Origin: Alkalibacterium indicireducens
GTDB lineage: Bacteria > Bacillota > Bacilli > Lactobacillales > Carnobacteriaceae_A
DNA length: 45,863 nt
Direction of reading: 5' to 3'
Assembly: GCF_039522005.1 (NCBI RefSeq)
Contig: NZ_BAAADA010000196.1
Coordinates: forward strand, 1 to 45,863
The notes beneath the pieces are model-generated. The model had not been told where the DNA came from and made no database searches. It saw only the letters and a list, made by a program, of their open reading frames with translations. Numbering within the stretch: position 1 is the stretch's first letter; the number at the start of each line of letters is the position of its first letter. Positions 43,237 to 45,863 of this stretch are shown here, piece by piece. A program made the translations under genes and the position numbers.

Positions 43237-43303
43237 CTACTCGCTATCGCTCGGTCGATCTCAAGTATATCTGTAAGAGCTGAAGCTCGAACAGATACTA
43301 AGG
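43237..43303. repeat. Tandem hairpin unit R4 (compensatory variant)
   Basis: The first 28 bases equal R2; then the stem sequence changes entirely but pairing is kept: ATCTGT (43269-43274) with ACAGAT (43291-43296), GAGC (43277-43280) with GCTC (43285-43288), loop TGAA. The unit again closes with TAAGG. Confidence 0.8.
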
Positions 43304-43339
43304 TATTTTCTTGTCGAGGCTTAGCGGTACGTGAAGCTT

Positions 43340-43354
43340 TTCTTATAAATCAAA
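43340..43354. repeat. 15-bp direct repeat, lysC-side copy
   Basis: TTCTTATAAATCAAA. On the minus strand it holds the last codons and stop of lysC (Phe-Asp-Leu-stop), so this is the original copy. Confidence 0.8.
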
Positions 43355-44545
43355 TGTCTGACAGAGTATACGTGTGGCTTTTTCACCGTTTTCTCCATCG
43401 ACTACATAGGAGACACTAATTTCTGATGTAGTGACCTGATAGAAGGGGATATCAGATTCTATCAAAGTCTTAAAAATTTTTGATGCGATACCAGTCATGT
43501 CTCTCATTCCTGCCCCGATGACTGATACTTTGCAGTAAGTTGTTTCGATTTTAACATAGAGATGATCATAATCCGACTTAAGCGAGTCGAACAGTTCGTT
43601 CAGTTCTCTTTCTTCAGATTCCTTGAATGTAAATGACAGCTGAAGGCCATCCTGATTCTGAATCTGAGAAATCATATCGATATTGATTTCAGCTTCTTCC
43701 AGTTTGATGAACAAGTCATGCAGGAAGGACTGACTTTCGTTAGGGTAGGTGATAGTGACGTGAGCCATCTCTTTATCCAGAGCTACACCTGTCACGGCTT
43801 TTCTTTCGAGCATTTGATCATTCGGCACGATCCATGTTCCTTTCTCATTAGAGAGTGTTTTTCCAAGATAAATAGGGATATTGTGATTATTGGCCAGTTC
43901 CACGCTTCTAGTCTCCAGTACACCGGCACCAAGAGCTGACATTTCCATCATTTCTTCAAAAGAGATCGTGTCCCATCTCTTGGCTTCAGGATAGACACGA
44001 GGATCTGTAGAAAAGACTCCAGTCACATCGGTGTAAATCTCACATGGGCAGTCAAGGGCGGATGCAATGGCAACAGCGGTCGTGTCGGATCCGCCTCTGC
44101 CAAGGGTCGTCAGTTCACCGGCCTTATTGAATCCTTGAAATCCGGCTACAATCAGTATGTTCTGCTCTTCAAACAACTGTTCAAGCAGATCAGTCTTGAT
44201 TGATGAAATCTTACTTTTAAGGTGTTTACCAATCGTTTCGATGCCGGCCTGGTAGCCTGTGAGCGGTTTGGCGTTGACGTTCAGATCATTGAGTGCCAGC
44301 GACAGGAAAGAGATGGTCTGCTGTTCACCTGTCGTCAGAAGCATCGCTAGGTCTTTGTCATTCGGTTTAGATGTCAGTTCATTAACTGATGCCAGAAGCT
44401 GGTCAGTAGTCTTTCCCATAGCAGAGACAACGACAACTAGCTGCTCGTCAGCTTCTACACGCTCCTTAATGTACTGCGCAATATTTTTTATTTTTGAGAA
44501 GTCGGCCACACTTGATCCACCGAACTTTAGTACACTTCTTTTCAT
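43343..44545 (-). CDS. lysC: Aspartokinase
   Basis: Phosphorylates aspartate, the first step of the pathway. 400 aa. Kinase motif KFGGSSVADF (7-16), then VVVVSAMGKTTDQL, LTTGEQ, TLGRGGSDTTAVA and EIYTDVTGVFSTDPR. Two ACT domains follow from about residue 265 (VTGVALDKEMAHVTITYP; CKVSVIGAGMRDMTG), the usual site of feedback control. The lysine riboswitch before it suggests the lysine-regulated isozyme. Start ATG with AAAGGAGCG 4-5 nt upstream. The stop codon lies within the 15-bp repeat bounding the insertion. Confidence 0.95.
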   Translation of the reverse strand: MKRSVLKFGGSSVADFSKIKNIAQYIKERVEADEQLVVVVSAMGKTTDQLLASVNELTSKPNDKDLAMLLTTGEQQTISFLSLALNDLNVNAKPLTGYQAGIETIGKHLKSKISSIKTDLLEQLFEEQNILIVAGFQGFNKAGELTTLGRGGSDTTAVAIASALDCPCEIYTDVTGVFSTDPRVYPEAKRWDTISFEEMMEMSALGAGVLETRSVELANNHNIPIYLGKTLSNEKGTWIVPNDQMLERKAVTGVALDKEMAHVTITYPNESQSFLHDLFIKLEEAEINIDMISQIQNQDGLQLSFTFKESEERELNELFDSLKSDYDHLYVKIETTYCKVSVIGAGMRDMTGIASKIFKTLIESDIPFYQVTTSEISVSYVVDGENGEKATRILCQTFDL

Positions 44546-44607
44546 AGGCGCTCCTTTATCAGATTGGATAAAACGGACGGCTTCAACCGTGCAGCTTTTT
44601 GACTATA

Positions 44608-44639
44608 AAAAAAACAAGCCGGGAATGCCGACTTGTTTT
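44608..44639 (-). terminator. Riboswitch-controlled terminator before lysC
   Basis: On the minus strand AAACAAGTCGG and CCGGCTTGTTT form a stem followed by eight T. Its 5' arm AAACAAGT can instead pair with ACTTGTTT at the 3' end of the aptamer (44652-44659), giving an antiterminator. Confidence 0.85.
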
Positions 44640-44651
44640 AAATAACCTATC

Positions 44652-44830
44652 ATAAACAAGTGGAAGCACTCCGTTAAGCACACGCTATGCGGCAGTCTGC
44701 ATATTGTTCATATGCAACCCAACAACTTATCCTCTGTAAATAATAAGTCATTTCGGCAGATTTCCCTTTCCTTATTTCAGACTTACAGGTCTTTATGAAA
44801 TAAGTACTCATGATTTCCGCGCCTCATCCA
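44652..44830 (-). promoter_or_regulatory. Lysine riboswitch (L box) controlling the lysC-dap operon
   Basis: Read on the minus strand, the leader carries the ordered L-box landmarks: GATGAGGCGCGG, CATGAGTA, a CTTATTTCA/TGAAATAAG stem, AAGGGAAATCTGCCGAAATG, GTTGGGTTGCATATG with its paired CATATGCAGACTGCCGC, and GGAGTGCTTCC. A terminator follows directly, with an alternative antiterminator pairing. High lysine should stop transcription. The promoter is not clear; TATACAAT just upstream (around 44846-44853) is a possible -10. The rest of the gene-free stretch to 44983 shows nothing I can name. Confidence 0.9.
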
Positions 44831-44989
44831 GTTCTAATCTTTAATTGTATAAATTTAATGTTCCTGATTAATAGCTTATCAAATATGCTTAGAGATGTAA
44901 AATGTTATTTTGAATTAATTGCATTTTCTAGAGAGAACAATCGACTAGTAGTTCAGTCATTATGTAACTATGAATGGTTTTGGTTGAAA

Positions 44990-45032
44990 GTGACCGTTTA
45001 ATATTGTTTGTGACCGTTTTATATGTTAAAAT
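44990..45032 (+). promoter_or_regulatory. Promoter with 20-bp-spaced direct repeats before the DeoR-family gene
   Basis: GTGACCGTTTAATAT (44990-45004) and GTGACCGTTTTATAT (45010-45024) repeat with a 20-bp period. They bracket a promoter: TTGTTT (45004-45009), 17 nt, TAAAAT (45027-45032) with extended TG. Two turns of the helix between repeats suggests an operator, perhaps autoregulatory. Confidence 0.55.
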
Positions 45033-45055
45033 TCAATAGTGAAGAGGTGAGGTAA

Positions 45056-45808
45056 GTGCTTACAGAAGACAGATATGCTTATATACTGAAGGTGCTGAAT
45101 GAAAAAAATACGATCACAGTACAAGAACTGATCGATCAACTTAACCATTCTGAATCCACAATTAGACGGGACTTGACCGAGCTTGAAAATCAGGACAGGC
45201 TGGTACGTATTCATGGAGGAGCCAGAAGAAAGCGTCAGCCGACTGATGAGGCATCAATGGAAGACAAAACAGTCAAAAACACTCATGAGAAGCAGGCGAT
45301 AGCCAGAAAAGCAATTGCACTGATTGAAGAACATGAGGTGGTTTTTCTGGACGCAGGATCGACAACCTATGAGATGATACCACTGCTTGCGGATAAGGAT
45401 ATTACGGTAGTAACGAATGGTGTGCCCCATGCAGCACGTCTGGCCGATTACCAGATCGAAGCGATACTTATCGGCGGGCGCATTAAGAAACGGACAAAAG
45501 CGGTCATCGGATCAGTTGCGGCAGATCAGCTGGGAGAATACCATTTTACCAAAGCATTCTTGGGTATGAATGGTGTCGATCCAGAAGCAGGCTTTACTAC
45601 ACCGGATGTTGAAGAGGCAGCTGTGAAGAAAAAAGCCATCCGACAGTCAAATGCGACGTATGTATTAGCAGACCCGACTAAATTTAATGAAGTCACGTTT
45701 GCTAAAGTGGCAGACATAGACGATTGTGCAGTCATTACCACATCTCTTGCAGAAGAACATAGAACAGTCGCAGAATTAACTAAAGTGGTAACTCCCAATA
45801 ATCTATGA
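45056..45808 (+). CDS. DeoR family transcriptional repressor
   Basis: Sugar-phosphate-responsive repressor, 250 aa. N-terminal winged helix (1-57; ITVQELIDQLNHSESTIRRDLTELE and RIHGGA are DeoR signatures), then the sugar-isomerase-like effector domain (EVVFLDAGSTTYEM, VVTNGVPHAARL, LIGGRIKKRTKAVIGS, AFLGMNGVDPEAGFTTPDVEEA). The effector pocket resembles the FruR/LacR branch, so fructose-1-phosphate or a similar ligand is plausible. GTG at 45056 behind GAGGTGAGG. The 55 bases after its stop are too short to show the regulated gene. Confidence 0.88.
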   Translation: MLTEDRYAYILKVLNEKNTITVQELIDQLNHSESTIRRDLTELENQDRLVRIHGGARRKRQPTDEASMEDKTVKNTHEKQAIARKAIALIEEHEVVFLDAGSTTYEMIPLLADKDITVVTNGVPHAARLADYQIEAILIGGRIKKRTKAVIGSVAADQLGEYHFTKAFLGMNGVDPEAGFTTPDVEEAAVKKKAIRQSNATYVLADPTKFNEVTFAKVADIDDCAVITTSLAEEHRTVAELTKVVTPNNL

Positions 45809-45863
45809 AAAATTATGTTTCCCAAATTTCTCGTTGCTCGTATGATGATTTCTGTCGATGAAG

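Larger units (their letters stand above)
42880..43339. mobile_element. 460-bp non-coding hairpin-rich insertion between lysC and asd
   Basis: Bounded exactly by a 15-bp direct repeat. From left: about 38 bp of unique end, hairpin unit R1 (42918-42983), a middle module (about 42984-43102) with nested stems, then tandem units R2, R3 and R4 of 67 bp, and a unique right end. Near the ends, AAGTTTCA (42884-42891) and the inverted AAGCTTCA (43332-43339) agree at 7 of 8 bases, a weak terminal inverted repeat. No credible gene is inside. It resembles a MITE or a pneumococcal BOX-type modular element in design; I cannot match it to a named family. Confidence 0.65.

Noticed and set aside
42918..43303. 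Possible CRISPR array
   Set aside because: The units are directly abutting 67-bp tandem copies with no variable spacers, and there are no cas genes nearby.
45809..45863. Start of a sugar-operon gene after the DeoR-family repressor
   Set aside because: The only frame from the nearby ATG stops after 18 codons and has no ribosome site; 55 bases are too few to judge.

Overview
The window is chromosomal DNA of a low-GC Gram-positive bacterium. Four things point to Lactobacillales: a fermentative pflB-pflA/adhE cluster, a family II Mn-dependent pyrophosphatase, a ParE/ParC pair beside plsY, and a lysC-asd-dapA-dapB-dapH-dapL-alr operon in the order known from staphylococci. A marine or alkaliphilic Carnobacteriaceae relative (Alkalibacterium/Marinilactibacillus type) is my best guess, from general protein character only. 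No rRNA, tRNA, prophage or CRISPR array was seen. Two runs of N (7628-7686 and 38931-38990) interrupt genes.

Layout. 164-6666 (+): an ABC-F ribosome factor, thyA-dfrA (folate/dTMP), an oppositely oriented trhA, ypmS, msrA-yozE and deoD. 6689-17984 (+): a Ctp-type protease, signal peptidase I, rbgA, rnhB, dprA, topA, xerC and hslVU, the conserved Bacillus-type order, but ending in a PAS-GGDEF diguanylate cyclase where codY often lies. 18114-27563: plsY (-), a Fur-box-equipped ferric iron ABC transporter (+) and parE-parC (+). 27713-28089 (-): a decayed potassium channel. 28694-34692: adhE (-) divergent from pflB-pflA (+). 34822-36786: ppaC (+) and an unrecognised duplicated membrane protein (-). 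37202-44830 (-): the lysine/diaminopimelate operon behind a lysine riboswitch. 45056-45808 (+): a DeoR-family repressor.

The most unusual feature is a 460-bp non-coding, hairpin-rich insertion (42880-43339) between lysC and asd. It is bounded by an exact 15-bp direct repeat that copies the 3' end of lysC. Inside are one diverged and three tandem 67-bp hairpin units, one of which keeps the hairpin with a completely different stem sequence, plus a separate nested-stem module. Removing the element and one repeat copy restores a normal 25-nt lysC-asd spacing. It looks like a MITE- or BOX-like mobile element that I cannot assign to a known family.

Other points: a perfect 34-bp palindrome between thyA and dfrA; a perfect 16-bp dyad enclosing a Fur box over the promoter of the iron-binding lipoprotein; and a lysine operon without lysA.
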